From positions 6,959,001-7,023,000 of the forward strand of contig OZ005620.1 in the NCBI GenBank assembly GCA_963930655.1: 64,000 nt of DNA. Direction: 5' to 3'. This document shows, piece after piece, positions 1 through 12,700 of the stretch (position 1 is the stretch's first letter; each line of letters starts with the position of its first letter). This DNA comes from Myrica gale. Taxonomy: Eukaryota; Streptophyta; Magnoliopsida; Fagales; Myricaceae. The position numbers and the translations under genes are program-made. The notes under the pieces were generated by a model. That model was not told where the DNA came from and made no database searches. It saw only the letters and a program-made list of their open reading frames with translations.

Positions 1-1367
1 ACATGAACCGATCGACCGCTTCAAGTTACCGTTATCCCAACGGTCATATTGTCAGAAGCTCAACGACTATATTTTAAAACCAACCGGTCGACCGCTTCAA
101 CTTAAGCACATAGTCTGGTTATTTTAAAATCTAGTTTTTGACCACTTTTTAAACACCCAATTTTAAAGCCTTACTTCTCATAAGTATATGAAAGGTTTGA
201 AAGTTTGTTTGGGGTGTTTTGAAACCTTTAAAAACATTTTAATCTTTCAAACAAAAGTTAAAACGGTTTATGCACGTTTTGAAAGACATGCAAGTGAGTG
301 ATTCAAATCCTTGTCAAAAGTGAATAAAAAGTTACAAGATTTATATCCTAAGGTCTTGAATCTTCACTTTTTAGCTCCTTGCATCTTCTTGTTCTTCTTT
401 CTTCATGACTTTGGCTCTTTCCTCAAATCGTCTTTGTCTTTGAAGATATCCATTTTATAAACTCAATCTATTTATTGAAATCATCAAAATCTCGATTATG
501 CATAAAAGCCAACAAAAGTGAGAAGTTAAAGGAAGGCATGAGCAGTGGACCATGAGTCCACTATATCCTATACAGGGACCATTTAAAAGAATAATGCAGA
601 TAATCGTAACAGATGGGTACAGCTGCCAAATGAACAAATTATTGACGTCTTACAACACTCTGAGATTTGAATGTTATCTGCTGTAAGTCGTATGTAATAA
701 GGTATAACAAGAGTATTAAGTCTTTTTCACATCTGCCATTACAATGGCATTTAGCTGAGAGCTTCATTATCTTTCTACAATCTAAATCTTGCGTACTATG
801 ATGCTTAAGAACATGTTAATGTCCTTGTGTGGCTCTCAAGAGGAGTTTGGTTTATTCTCAGGAAGCTTGTAAGAAAAGATTACCTTTTACAGCTTCAGTA
901 GGTAAACTTCCTCATTTTTGACAGAAGCAATTTTCCTATGCATAATCTATTCTTTCGCTTGTCTTAAAAGGTATGGCCATTTGGGGAAATATAAATGACG
1001 TTTAACTCTGTCCTAAATAAGACCAGTAATATTTTTCTTTTTTCAGGGTAGGAGGCAATGCCTCTATGTGACATTCAACCTAATGCCAACGTCTTATTTA
1101 GCATAATGGAATGATGAAAATAAAGAATTTCGAACGATACACATGTCCATTCTGATGTTGCAGGTGACACTGCAGATATCTCGTTCTGTGATTTGCCAAC
1201 TATAAGGAAGTCGATTTGTAAGCAAGTGAAGCATTCTTGGAAGGTGGTGGGGCTATGTTCAACCTTCTGTTACGCTTGTGGTTTCAATCTTTCTCTGGAT
1301 TTCTTTATATGCAGACTTCCATCCTAAAGCTCAAAAACTGCACACTGCAACCTATTTGCAGACAGAC
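1..1367. other. Upstream region of the FRO gene with repeat-like left end
   Basis: No coding region is recognised. A 19-base motif is present twice with one difference (6-24 and 82-100, core TCGACCGCTTCAA). The AT-rich sequence up to about 520 resembles the end of an LTR, but no partner is in the window. From about 700 to 1367 the DNA is unique-looking and probably holds the promoter and 5' UTR of the FRO gene. An upstream in-frame ATG at 1278 exists, but ATG 1368 fits the family N-terminus better. Confidence 0.35.
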
Positions 1368-4301
1368 ATGGCAAAGGCCATTTTGCTTGCTATTTTGAAA
1401 GTACTCATGATTCTAATATTCACTAGTTGCATTGCTGTTTGGCTTATAAAGCCCACAGAACTATGGACAAGGAAATGGAAAGGAGCCGAAGAGAGCACTA
1501 CTACTACTCTATTTGGATATTATGGTATAACATATAGACTTCAACTAGACAGGTTTTCCAGTTGAAGGAAACGTCGCCTTTTCATGAACACTCATTCAAT
1601 TAGACGGGGTTTGACCTCAATTGAATTAAGCAGGATACATAATTATGGTTGTGAATTATTGTGGATTTGTATGTTGCAGGCCTCGATTTTGTTGTGTACA
1701 CAATGCCTTTAATTGCTCTGGCTATACTCGTACTTGTTTACTTGGATTTGAAAGCCAGAGAACCAATGAGCAGGTAGTATTATTCCCATCTATGGAATTC
1801 ATAAATATTGATTTGTTGTTCACCTCCATAATAGTTATTGGTTTTTTCTCCTGGTTAATATGGATCACAGGCAAGGAAGAAGTTCACTTTCGGCTTTCTC
1901 AAATCCCATGGTTGTGAACAGCTTTATTGGTGTACTATCTGGTGTAGAAATTCTAGCAGCTATTATGTTTGTCCTCTGTCTAGCATGGACTTTCTATGTT
2001 CGCATCTCTAACGATTTCGATAATTTGATGCCAGTCAAAACACTGAAGTTGAATATGTGAGTTCTGTTCCATATATGTTGGCCACTGAAAACCAATTGTT
2101 CCACCATTGTTAATGCTACATTCATGTCTCAGGTGGCAACTCAAGTACTTGAGAGTGGCAACCCAGTTCGGTTTGCTATCAGAAGTCTGCCTTGCTTTGT
2201 TGCTTCTGCCTATATTGAGGGGGTTAGCCATATTTCGCTTACTCGGCATCCAATTTGAAGCTTCAGTAAGATACCATACGTGGGTTGGGACAGCTATGCT
2301 AACTTTTGCCACTTTCCATGGGGGGAGCACCTTATTCATCTGGGGTGTCAGCCACCATATCCAGGATGAAGTAATTCGTACTCTTTTTCTTGACACTTCT
2401 AACTACGAAATTCCTAGTCATTTCAACCGTTCTGTTCATACAACATTTTTATCAGCACTATCTGGTATTGCAGTTCTAACATGTTTCCTATTTTCTCTTG
2501 GCTTGTATTTATTGAACAACAGATATGGAAATGGCAGAAAACAGGCAGGATATACCTTGCAGGGGAGATTGCTCTTGTTACAGGACTCGTGATCTGGATC
2601 ACATCACTTCCTCAGATAAGGAGGAGAAAGTTCGAAATTTTCTATTACACCCACCATCTATACACAGTGTCCCTAGTATTTTTCCTGTTTCATGCTGGAG
2701 ATCGACACTTCTATATGGTCTTCCCTGGGATTTTTCTGTTTGGCCTTGACAAGATTCTCCGAATTGTACAATCAAGACCAGAAACTTGCATTCTTGCAGC
2801 AAAAGTGTTCCCTTCGAAGGCTATAGAGCTTATTCTACCTAAGGATCCAAGTAATTTTTTCATCCCTTACAGTTATCAGAATATCATACAGAGGAGGCTT
2901 GAAAACTTGGAACCACTAAATTCTTCCTACTTATTGCAGGTTTTAAGTACACCCCGACTAGTGTGGTATTCATGAAGATACCGAGTATATCCAAAATTCA
3001 GTGGCACTCCTTCAGTATAATCTCCAGCTCTAGTATTGACGATGACACGTTGTCTGTCTTAGTTAAATGTGAAGGATCGTGGACAAGTTCTCTCTATGAC
3101 ATGATACGAGCTGAGCTACAGTCCGGTGCTGATCAGACAAAGTGCATACCAATAGGAGTTGAAGGCCCTTACGGACCTACCTCAGTGGACTTCTTAGGGT
3201 ATAGAAACTAATTAGCCCATATTAAACCTTTTTCTTTTTAGATTGTCAACAGGAGTTTTTCAATGGCCATGCCTACAAGTCCTGTTACGGGGTTTAGATT
3301 TCTGTACTAATAAAAAGAGATCCTTGTGCAGATATGACAGTCTACTTCTGGTTGCTGGTGGAATTGGTATAACTCCATTTCTGAGCATTTTGCAAGAAAT
3401 TTCCTCAGCACAGAACAGCCCCAAATATGCATTCCCCACAAGAGTGCAGCTTATATATGTTATTAAGAAATCTCAAGACATATGTCTGTTGAACTCAATC
3501 TCATCTCTGCTCCAGAACCAATCAACTGAAACATGGCATCTAAAACTGAAAATTTTTGTGACCCAAGAAGTGCAAGCTGGTCCGACAGCAAGAGAACTTA
3601 TAATCGATTCATCTCAAGTTCAAACAGTAAATTTCAGCAAAACATCTTCCAACTATGCAATATATGGGCTCGAAAGTTTGCCTTGTATTGCTGCCTTGGC
3701 TGGATTTACCTCGATTGTTTTCCTCATTTTTCTCATTTCTTTCAATCATATCTTTATTCCCTCCCAAAAGAAGGCCTCTAAACCACCCAAAGACAAAACT
3801 CCATCTTGGGTTGCTGATCTACTTCTATTCTCTTCATTTCTCATAGCTTTATTATGCAGCACTTCAATGGCAATTATTTTGAGATGGAGAAGGGTAAAGC
3901 ATTACACTTCAGCAGTCTCCCAGAAACAAGGGAAAGCCAATCAAGAAGTACTCTCGAGGAACATGAAACCCATTTTGGAGGAAGGCCCGACTTTCAAGGT
4001 ACTTTCTCTACTTCCATGGTTTTCATATCTTCTCTTTCTCTCTCTCAACAAAACCCAAGTTCAAACTTAATAATCTCAGCATTCCAGAGCCAATAGGTTC
4101 TAACAAGTGAATTGAACAGATATATTTGCAAAGTTTCCAAGTGAAATGGGTGGATCAGATATCGGAGTCTTGGTCTGTGGACCTGAATCAATGAGAGTTT
4201 CGGTAGCATCTGTATGCCAGCAGAAGTCTCAAGGTTTCAAAATGGGAGGCAAGAAAAGGGCTCCATACTTCAGTTTCCACTCCCTCAACTTCACACTCTA
4301 G
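1368..4301 (+). CDS. FRO: Ferric-chelate reductase, ferric reduction oxidase (FRO) family
   Basis: Membrane flavocytochrome that passes electrons from cytosolic NADPH via FAD and two hemes to Fe(III) or Cu(II) chelates. Exons read as 1368-1524, 1680-1773, 1871-2056, 2133-2370, 2523-2850, 2940-3198, 3332-3998, and a last exon ending at 4301, all with GT-AG borders, giving about 698 aa, usual for FROs. The transmembrane ferric reductase domain has paired heme-ligand candidates H194/H208 and H269/H282. The FAD motif reads HSFS at 357-360 instead of the common HPFS/HPFT. The NADPH motif GGIGITP lies at 430-436 and the terminal CGP motif is in the last exon. Two further membrane segments lie in exon 7. 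The start at 1368 gives the short cytosolic N-terminus and first membrane helix typical of the family. The last intron is odd: the first acceptor (AG at 4118-4119) shifts frame, while AG at 4132-4133 keeps it. The family is secure; the exact paralogue (FRO2/4/5 type) is not. Confidence 0.88.
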
Positions 4302-5723
4302 TCTCTATACAAAGATATAAATCCCAAGATAGTAATGTTTCCATATGTAAAGGTACCTCTGCTAGATTAATATGATGGAGGTTTCTCTATTTAGATTTCT
4401 TGCTTATGTGGCCTGCTCTTTTAGGCCATCAAATAATGAAGTTCAGAACTTAAATGTTCTGAACTAATATTGTTCTTCATTTGGAATGTCATCAAGAACT
4501 TAGAGCTCCTCAACTAGTGTTCTAGAGCATTGGCTGAACCTCTATCATGGCAAAATTCATGATTGTACTGCTATTCAATTGAGTCCTTCCCTGTTACTCT
4601 TTCAACATGGATTTCTGGTTCTATCCTACATGATTCTGTTCCGATCATCCAAATTCCAACTTTTAGGAGTCAAAAAAGAAACTATAGAACAAAGTTCGTG
4701 AAGTTCATATCGGTCTAAAGTAAACCTTTGCAGCTAGCATAGGGTAGTTAACGAACAGTCTTCTAAGTAGTCCAGGAGTACAGGTAAATTTGATAAAGGC
4801 AGGTACGCAGTCTGCAAGGTCTTCATCTCCTCTCAAAGGTCAAGTTGCCACTATAATCTTTTTGTTAGTAAAGTTGCCACTATGATCTTGATATGGCTTT
4901 GAACCATTCAATTAGGATAGGAGAGTAGACTATCATAAAGTAACTGATTTTGTTAAAAAAAAAAAAAGGCAAGGAGAGAAAAGATTTGATGTTGAAGTTT
5001 TTGAAATTTTGTTATTTAGTTGTAAAAAATTATATTTTTAAAATTATTTATTAAAAAAAGATAAAATTTTCTTGTACCAAACATCAAGAGACATTTCAAA
5101 TGAACATAAAAGTCAACTTGGCACCAACTTGTCTTGTACATATCTGTATATTGGGGCCCTATATAATTCTGGGTTCGAGTCATAAATTCCATTATTCCAC
5201 TGACACCATAATGGACCTTATCATTTGAAGAAATCAGTATAAATATGAGGACACACAAGAACAAATAGAATGTATTGAGTCATATCTAACATTCGGAAGA
5301 AAAAAAAGGTAATAACAAACAAATGAAAGAAAAAAAAAGTTTCTCTCTCTTGCTTAACTTTGGGAGCAAGATGAAAGAAGTAGCTTTTGTTTTCTTTTCG
5401 TTTCTTCTGGACAGATCCAATCAAAATAAATGTGTGTAATTAAGATTGAAACCGGATTTTCTGTAAGTTCCTCTATTGATTAGAGATCGGATTCATGGAG
5501 TTAAAAACTTTGTAGGGTCAGTCTATATTGGTCTCTGAATTAAGGAAAGGGCAGTATGCAGTCTACATTTCTGGATATCAATCCAGCTCAGTCTTCACTG
5601 TCTCGTGGAAGAATACCAAACTATTACAACAAATATTTTCAAATTGAATAAAAAAATGACACTTGTACATTAATAAAATGAAATTTAATACATCTGTGTG
5701 GAAAAAGGGCTGAAAAAATGCAT
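4302..5723. other. Intergenic region between FRO and the broken lectin kinase
   Basis: This is the 3' flank of FRO followed by AT-rich DNA. There are short poly-A and poly-T runs (about 4955-4968 and 5300-5340) but no recognisable gene, RNA or bounded transposon. The right end, just before 5724, is the 3' flank of the antisense kinase. Confidence 0.4.
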
Positions 5724-5927
5724 TTACACCGGAGGGTTGAGCGGCGCCACCTCCTCTGACTCATCGCCGGAGATTCTGCTGTCACCTGTTGCCAACTCCG
5801 ACAGCAAGTCTGCTGGAGTAGCGGCCGCTTGCTCGCCCACCAACAGCGCCACCACGTCCTTCATGGTGGGCCTTCGTAGGGGATCTGGATGGCAACAAGC
5901 CAGCCCAAGTTTGAGCAACAACTCCAT

Positions 5928-5936
5928 GTCCCCAAC
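5928..5936. repeat. Target-site duplication, left copy (9 bp)
   Basis: GTCCCCAAC directly abuts the left terminal inverted repeat. The identical 9-mer lies at 7799-7807 next to the right one. Nine-base duplications are diagnostic of Mutator-superfamily insertion. Confidence 0.93.
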
Positions 5937-6471
5937 GAGTCCAGTTAGAATACGAAGGGGTTAAAATACAGGGTTACGGGGGCACGACTCAGATTAAAAC
6001 ACGGGGATCCAACGGGCCTCAGCGCGCCAGCGAATTAATGAAGTTGACCCGCGTGTTTTACCATTTCCTGCCCAATCCGACCCGCTTTTCCTCTTCATCG
6101 TGGTGATTTCAACCTGTTCTTATTTGTTTTCCTTGGTTTTCTCGGTTTGTCTGTGTAAGTGTCTTCATCTTCTTTGCGGAAACAACCCAACACCACCACA
6201 ACAACCAAACTTCCACCCATTGCAACCATCATTGCAGAAACTGTCCCAAGAGCATTTGTACTTTCTGTACGTCTTTCCAGTAGTTGTCAGAGACTACCAT
6301 GAAGTGAGATCCGGAAAATCCATGGCAAGGATGAAGCTCGGGTTTAACTGGAAACAGAGCATTTGTAGCCATTGGTTTAACTGGAAACAGAGCATAAATC
6401 TGAGATAGTTCAGGGGGTACGGATGTGTAAAGCTCATTTTCATTTGTCGTCTACTTGTCCGACAGACGACA

Positions 6472-6573
6472 GTGCTTGAAACCGTCAAGAAGGAAATGGA
6501 ATGCGCAGTGCTATCTGACCCACGTAACGCGGCCGCGGTTCTTCGATTACATTTCCACGACTGTTTCGTGCAG
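6472..6573 (+). pseudogene. Captured class III peroxidase exon 1 fragment
   Basis: The frame reads VLETVKKEMECAVLSDPRN and then LRLHFHDCFVQ, which contains the distal heme pocket R and catalytic H (RLHFHDCF). It ends at CAG followed by the donor GT at 6574. Residue choice resembles peroxidase 11. Just upstream the frame is broken near ACAGACGACAG, apparently by a short internal duplication, and no signal peptide is found. It is a fragment inside the Pack-MULE. Confidence 0.85.
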
Positions 6574-6802
6574 GTCTACATCTTTATTTCCATTACATAA
6601 TTCCATGGCGCTGTTTTAAACCGACTGACATTTTCCAAACTGTATTATTAGCTTAAACAGTTCATCTTCAAATGTCTATTCCAATTGCCCAAAATTACAT
6701 GCATGGCCAGGCCAACGTCCATAGGAACTGCTAGCTAAGTTTTAAGATAATACGATCATTATTATGACAGTAATGAGTTAATAATAATGATGAGCATGAC
6801 AG

Positions 6803-6848
6803 GGATGCGATGGGTCAGTTTTGCTCGATGATACGATTACATTACAAG
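6803..6848 (+). pseudogene. Captured peroxidase exon 2 fragment
   Basis: After acceptor AG at 6801-6802 the frame reads GCDGSVLLDDTITLQ, the calcium-binding stretch that directly follows the HDCFVQ motif in class III peroxidases. Order, strand and phase agree with the exon 1 fragment at 6472-6573, with an intron-like 229 bp between them. The following family segment (EKxA...NSL) is missing. Confidence 0.82.
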
Positions 6849-7149
6849 GTCAATTGTGAAACCACACCAATTGAACTCCAACTGGCTAGCTAGCTAGACC
6901 GGCCACCACAGGCAACTTCCATGCATTTCTACAAGCTCTTTAAAGGTTGAGTTTATTGTCAGTAGATCAAGGAGGCTTTTTAAGGAGATAATATTGCGGG
7001 GATCAAGGAGATCTATTAAAAGCTAAATGATGATCATTAATTATTCCCCGATAACATTTATATATTAGACCATCACCCAGAAATCAAGGTTCAGTTTGTG
7101 CCTAACCATTTTTTAACTACTGACTAGACTCATAGTTAAAAAATGGTAA

Positions 7150-7287
<138 letters not shown>

Positions 7288-7798
7288 TAATCCGAGTGCC
7301 ACCACATTAATCCAGCTAATATTGCAGCAGCAATTACTTGGAAGACCCTAAGGGTGTTGAAGGATTCATGTTTTCGTTCCTTGAGGCTCCTCTGTTTCCT
7401 ACAATAAAGTAAACCGAAAACAGAGGAAGAAAAAAACAACAAAAGCTAGTTTGTTTTGCGGGTAGGGACTTATTCTTCATTGTGATATTTCTTTCGAGAA
7501 GGGTAGGGGCCCGCCTGTAGGCTAATTCCATTGATGCTGGGGAAACGGCAACGGGCAAAATTCAAAGGCACGGAAGTGGACAGCAAGCACTTTGTGAAAG
7601 AGTGGCCATCAGCGACGAAGTTTCAAAAAGATCAGTGCTTCAGCAAAACGGGTCGGATTGGGCAGGAAATGGTAAAACACGCGGGTGGGGGCTCATTAAT
7701 GCGCTGGCGCGCTGAGGGACGTTGGATTCCAGAGATTTAATCCGGGCCGTGCACCCGTAACCCCTGTATTTTAACCCCTTCGTATTGTAACCGGACTC

Positions 7799-7807
7799 GT
7801 CCCCAAC
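7799..7807. repeat. Target-site duplication, right copy (9 bp)
   Basis: GTCCCCAAC is identical to 5928-5936. The kinase frame resumes immediately after it. Confidence 0.93.
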
Positions 7808-8211
7808 CTCGTACTGTCCCCTTATCCTCGGGTCCGCCGCCTCACCCACCTTCCCGTTCACGTAAAACTCCCTCACCCAGTCTATCAGCACCGTCTCCGC
7901 CTCCGACGCCGACAGCTGTATTGGTTTCCTCCCACACGCCACTTCGAAAATTACCACTCCATAGCTATACACGTCGCTGGACGATGTGGATACGGCCACT
8001 GTTGCCAGCTCGGGTGCTAAGTAACCCAAAGTGCCCACCACACGTGTTGTGTTCAGAACTTCACCGTGTTGGTATAGCTTGGCGAGTCCGAAGTCACCGA
8101 GTCTGCCGTGCATGTCTGAGTCTAATAATATGTTGCTGGATTTAATGTCTCTGTGAACGACCAATTGGTCCCAACCGTGGTGGAGTTTCAAATAATGCCA
8201 TGCCCATGGGG

Positions 8212-8534
8212 TAGGGGTGGGCAAACAGGGTTCGGGTTCGAAATTTTGAATCGGAACCCAACTCGAAAATATCGGGTTTATTTATGAGGAAACCCGAATC
8301 CGAACCCGTATAAACCCGAAAATATCGGGTCGAAACGGGTTGAAAAAAGTGGGTCACGAGTTGAGGCCATTATATTTTCGGGTTCGGGTTTAATTTCGGG
8401 TTTGTTCATATACCCGAACCCGAAAAATGATTTTTATTCGCATGCAAACCCGAACCCGAACTCGACCCGATCGAGTCGGAAACGGGTCGGGCCGGTTCGG
8501 GTTATCGGGTCTCGGGTTTTTTTGCCCACCCCTA
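8212..8534. mobile_element. hAT-type MITE rich in CCCGAA repeats
   Basis: The element is 323 bp with terminal inverted repeat TAGGGGTGGGCAAA at both ends and an 8-bp duplication CCATGGGG (8204-8211 and 8535-8542). The 8-bp duplication and TAGGG-type ends are typical of the hAT superfamily. The interior is many copies of CCCGAACCCGAA-like sequence in both orientations. There is no coding capacity. It marks the upstream end of the lectin-kinase homology. Confidence 0.9.
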
Positions 8535-8542
8535 CCATGGGG

Positions 8543-9000
8543 TATGCGCTAAAAGTAAATATGCCTCTGAGGTAAATAAAGTCTTTTTCATACCCTTGAG
8601 GTAAATATTGAAGAGCAAATATGTCCTTTCGTCATGTGCCGTTTGAAACACTAACGGTAAATGCTGACATGTCAAAATTAGACACGTCAGCACCAATCAT
8701 AAAGCGACACGTGACATTTTCAAAAAAAAATGGGGGAACCCCTTCGAGTGGCGAAGGGCGCCGCCGCGACGCGGTTCCCTTGCTCAGGGGTGGCCGACAG
8801 CCACCCATCACGGCGACGGGGAGCCCAGATCTGGGCTCCCTTCATCGCGTAAGGGAGATCGCGCGACAAGGGAGCCCAGATCTGGGCTCCCCGTCGCCTG
8901 GAGGGTGGCTGCCGGCCACCCCTCGCAGCGCGAGCCACGACGGCGAAGGAGCCCAACATTACGTTTGAATATTCCTTCTGCCGTCATTAAAAATTCTTTG
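8543..9000. repeat. Repeat segment with GC-rich inverted repeat
   Basis: This repeat-like sequence replaces the missing kinase N-lobe. At its core are facing arms, about 8787-8841 and 8869-8922, that can pair into a long hairpin. Each arm contains GAGCCCAGATCTGGGCTC, itself a perfect 18-base palindrome. GC content is far above the surroundings. Open frames here are by-products of the hairpin. Transposon family not determined. Confidence 0.6.
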
Positions 9001-12000
9001 TTTTAGGTCGCGAAATCAGCTTTATTTTTGTGGTCTTAAAGTTGACCCAAATTCTGCAATGTAACTAACACGGCCATCCATTGCTGCACCAGTGAGCACA
9101 GGGTAGAACTGAGATTTGAACATCAATTTTAAATCCAAAGTACTTGATAGTTGTTGTTGTTGTTGTTTTTAAATTTTTAATCTTGTCCGAGGTTCGTCCA
9201 AAATAGCCTTTCCAAATTGACGTGGATGTTTATTTGAAAAAAAATGGTAATATTTTAAAAAATTTAATATAATTGTGAATATTTATATAGACGATAATTT
9301 CATAAGTTTTTGTGTAAATATTAGTGAAAAGTTTTAAAGATATTTAATTTTCGTTAGAGTTTATAAAAAGATGTAGAGAGATAATTTGATGTGATTATTT
9401 AATAAAAAAATTTAGAGTTACTTGAAAAAGTATAGACATAGAATATTTGTTATAATGTTTTTTAAAAAAATATTGAAGTTTGTGTAAAAAGTTATTAAAA
9501 ATTATATAAAAAATATTATTATTTGTATAAAAAATTTAAAATTTAAAATATAAATTTTATTATATTCTAAAATATTTTTACAAACTATTCCACGTCTCAC
9601 TTCATCCATTAGATTTAGTATTGGTTTTCGACACGCCACATGACCCATTCATTTTTTTCTAGACACATGACCCATTCAATAATCAGGAAACAACCATTGC
9701 CGCCTGCATCTATTGGGGCTCTAATGGTACTTGTGTGTGGGCCTATAGGCTATAGCTCTACATCAATCTCTGATAGACCATATAGCGTATTGGGCTTTGG
9801 AGAGTAGTGCGACTCAGAGAATAATCAAGTAATGAAAAAATATATATAGCATGGTATTATTATGCTAAAATCCGTCCATTATTTTTCCTACAATTATCAT
9901 TTTGTATATATGCATGTAAAATTGGATTTTTATTGTAGAAAATTGAAAAAAAAATCTGTAATTATTTATTTCCACCATCCAAAGATAGAAATTATTTGAA
10001 ACTCCAAATTTTGACGTGTAAACAGTAGAGCATGGAACTGTGTATCAAAATTTGATATTCTTTTTTCTGTTTAAGAATCATTCACCTGTTCCTTTGAGCA
10101 TCAAAAGAGCTGACTTTGGTAAAGCAAAAAAAAAAAAAAGATTTTGATTATGGTGAAAGGAAAAAGCTTTGTTAGCCAGGCAGGTCAACAGTCCTTGGGT
10201 CAGCTTCGTAAGGTTATGTGGTCCACGAGTATTGCTATTGCTAGCTACGAAAATAGAATTCCCCTTGAACCGTTTCTTCTTCTATAAGACATACCCAACT
10301 TGCTCGCATGAGAGAATTGCATGCAACTTGTTCCATTTACTCCCTTTACGACACAAGAAAAGTTAAGAATATAATTAAAAATAATATTGTTGCAAAGTAA
10401 TCACAACTAAATATATACTCATGTCTTATACTCTTTTCTGAGTTATTTATATACATTAAATAATCTAATAAAAATAAAAGCCTCATAGGGTTAACTTAGA
10501 TGTGATTACTTCTACATATTTCTTATTGGAAAAAAAAAAACAGTGAAGATTAATCCTGCTGCCGATAAGGTTCCGATCTGGGGAAGCTGGCAGATTCATT
10601 TATGCTCGAGTCTCTGATTTGTTTAGAAGACAATTGGTTTTCTATTCTCTCTCTTCTTTTCTTTTCTTTTTTAAATTTATGTGCAAATGGAAGCCTGAAT
10701 CTGGTCGCCCACTTGCTGCTCCTGTTGCTATCAGGTTTTGGATAGAGAGCAACTAAAAAATTTATAATTGCGGCCACATATCGCCGGAACATGCTGCCTT
10801 TTCGACCAGGATATCCTGCAATTATAGAGGTGTGGGTCTTGTACTGGACCTACATCTGCTCGGGTAGGAGAATTCTGTTCGGACAGTGTGGATTTCGAGC
10901 GAGACCTACAATTCATCGGAGGATACCCGTCCCCATCCCCATCCCCTGATCCTTATCGTGCACCTAGATGCAACGGACTCTGAATAAAGGAAAGAAAAGT
11001 TCAGTTCTTCCGCTGATGCCGTGATATCTCTCCACGTGTCCGCAAACCTGGCTTTTATTTCCACCTGTCCAGCTCTGCGTTTTATCTGGCTCAGAACGGT
11101 TCGTAATCTCCCCGGTCTCTCCAAATTTGGGTGCCTCTGTGTCCGCTCAGAAAAAAGGATAAGATGACTCAGCGTACAGTTATAGATCAGTTGGTCACTA
11201 AATCCCAAAATTTGTTATCTAGCTTTGGTATCATGGAACAAGTCATTCCGTCGTGGTAGTATCTGTCTTGGCTCTTTTGCGTTTCTGTCTTTGGCTACGC
11301 TTTTGGCATTTTCCTTGTCATGTTTTGCCCAATATGATGTTTTTTTTTCTGTATTTTACCTCATAAGAGCAACAAATATATATTATATGCAAACAAAAAA
11401 AATACCATATATAAATAATCACCATATATTTCCCAAAAACCAAAAAAAGTTGGTAAAATCGTAATACTTGTATTTTCAGGACGAGGACCAGAGACAAACT
11501 AAAGGCCAAAGGGTACGAGAGGAGAGGCTATGAAGCTTCTTCTTTCTTCTTTTTTTTTTTGAAATTTTTTATTATATTTTTTAAGTTAAAATTTAAGTTA
11601 TGCATTTGACACTTGATCTCTTGATACTTTTATCAAGGCCGGACTATGGATAAAGGGTGTTGCAAATTATCCCTTGTTATAAAAAATATATATATACTTT
11701 TATCTAATTAGCAACAAAAATAAATTTCTAGCTTCCCAAAATTGTTTATAACTTTAAATTAGAATTAATTCTAAGAATCTACTCCTAGCACATTGAGTCT
11801 TGGATCGAAGAGGCGATAACTTATTTCTCTTGTGGATTGTTAAGCTAAGACTTAACAAATGCTATTTATAATATCAGTGTTAGGTGGTTTTGGACTTCCT
11901 TAATCCTAAAATTAATCTCAAAGTGTGAGATTTTCCCTTGCATTGCACTGATAAACTAACCATCAATCTCTTCTACAGCACATGAGACTAACTCCTATAC

Positions 12001-12700
12001 TATCAATGGAATTTTGAACACACCTAACTTCAGAATTTCCGTTGAATTCACATCTAACCGCCGCTAATTAGGTAGACTTCGAAAAGGAGAATATTTGCAG
12101 TGGTAGTTCATATTCGAGATTCGCATTAAGAGCACAGTAACTGAAGTTCAAAACGATGCCGATTGACAATTTGTCACTCCAAACAAGTATGCGTTTCCAC
12201 GCCCATCCAGCTCAGGCGGCCTTGGATCCCACGCGTCTATATATATTATGTCTGTAAACACTTTTTTTTTTTTCTTTTCTGAACCCATAATTCTCTTTTG
12301 GTCGTTCAGACAGCAACTTGGTATTGCTTTTGTCGTGTGAGTTTGTAAAGCGATGGATTGTGCATCTTTCGTGACACTTGATGCGTGGTGGCTCAGTTGA
12401 AAATTTGTAGGAATCTTATAATATGTCAACCTGCTTTCCGCCAAACTATTCTGAAAAAAATGCAATCTAAATATACCATGTGCAAATATAAATTAATAAC
12501 AACAATAAATCATATATTGATTAACTTAAATGTGTACTATGAATAGTTATTTAATATCATTTCATTGGTTATATAAGTTCTGAACCTAATTTTTTCTTAT
12601 TCCTTGTTTTTATCTACTTATTAAGAAAGGATTTGAATTTAAATTCAGGAAGGAAAGTTCTTAAAAGGATTTGATCTTTTTAGTAAAAACACAAGCTTTT
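9001..12700. other. AT-rich intergenic region without a supported gene
   Basis: Long A/T-rich stretches (9230-9600, 11540-11780, 12470-12640), a (TTG)n-like run at about 9150-9167, and poly-A at 10126-10138. Short open frames at 10550-11208 (-) and 12148-12465 (-) show no family motif. The segment 10920-10950 has (CCCCAT)n-like sequence. No tRNA, rRNA or bounded transposon was recognised. Confidence 0.35.
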
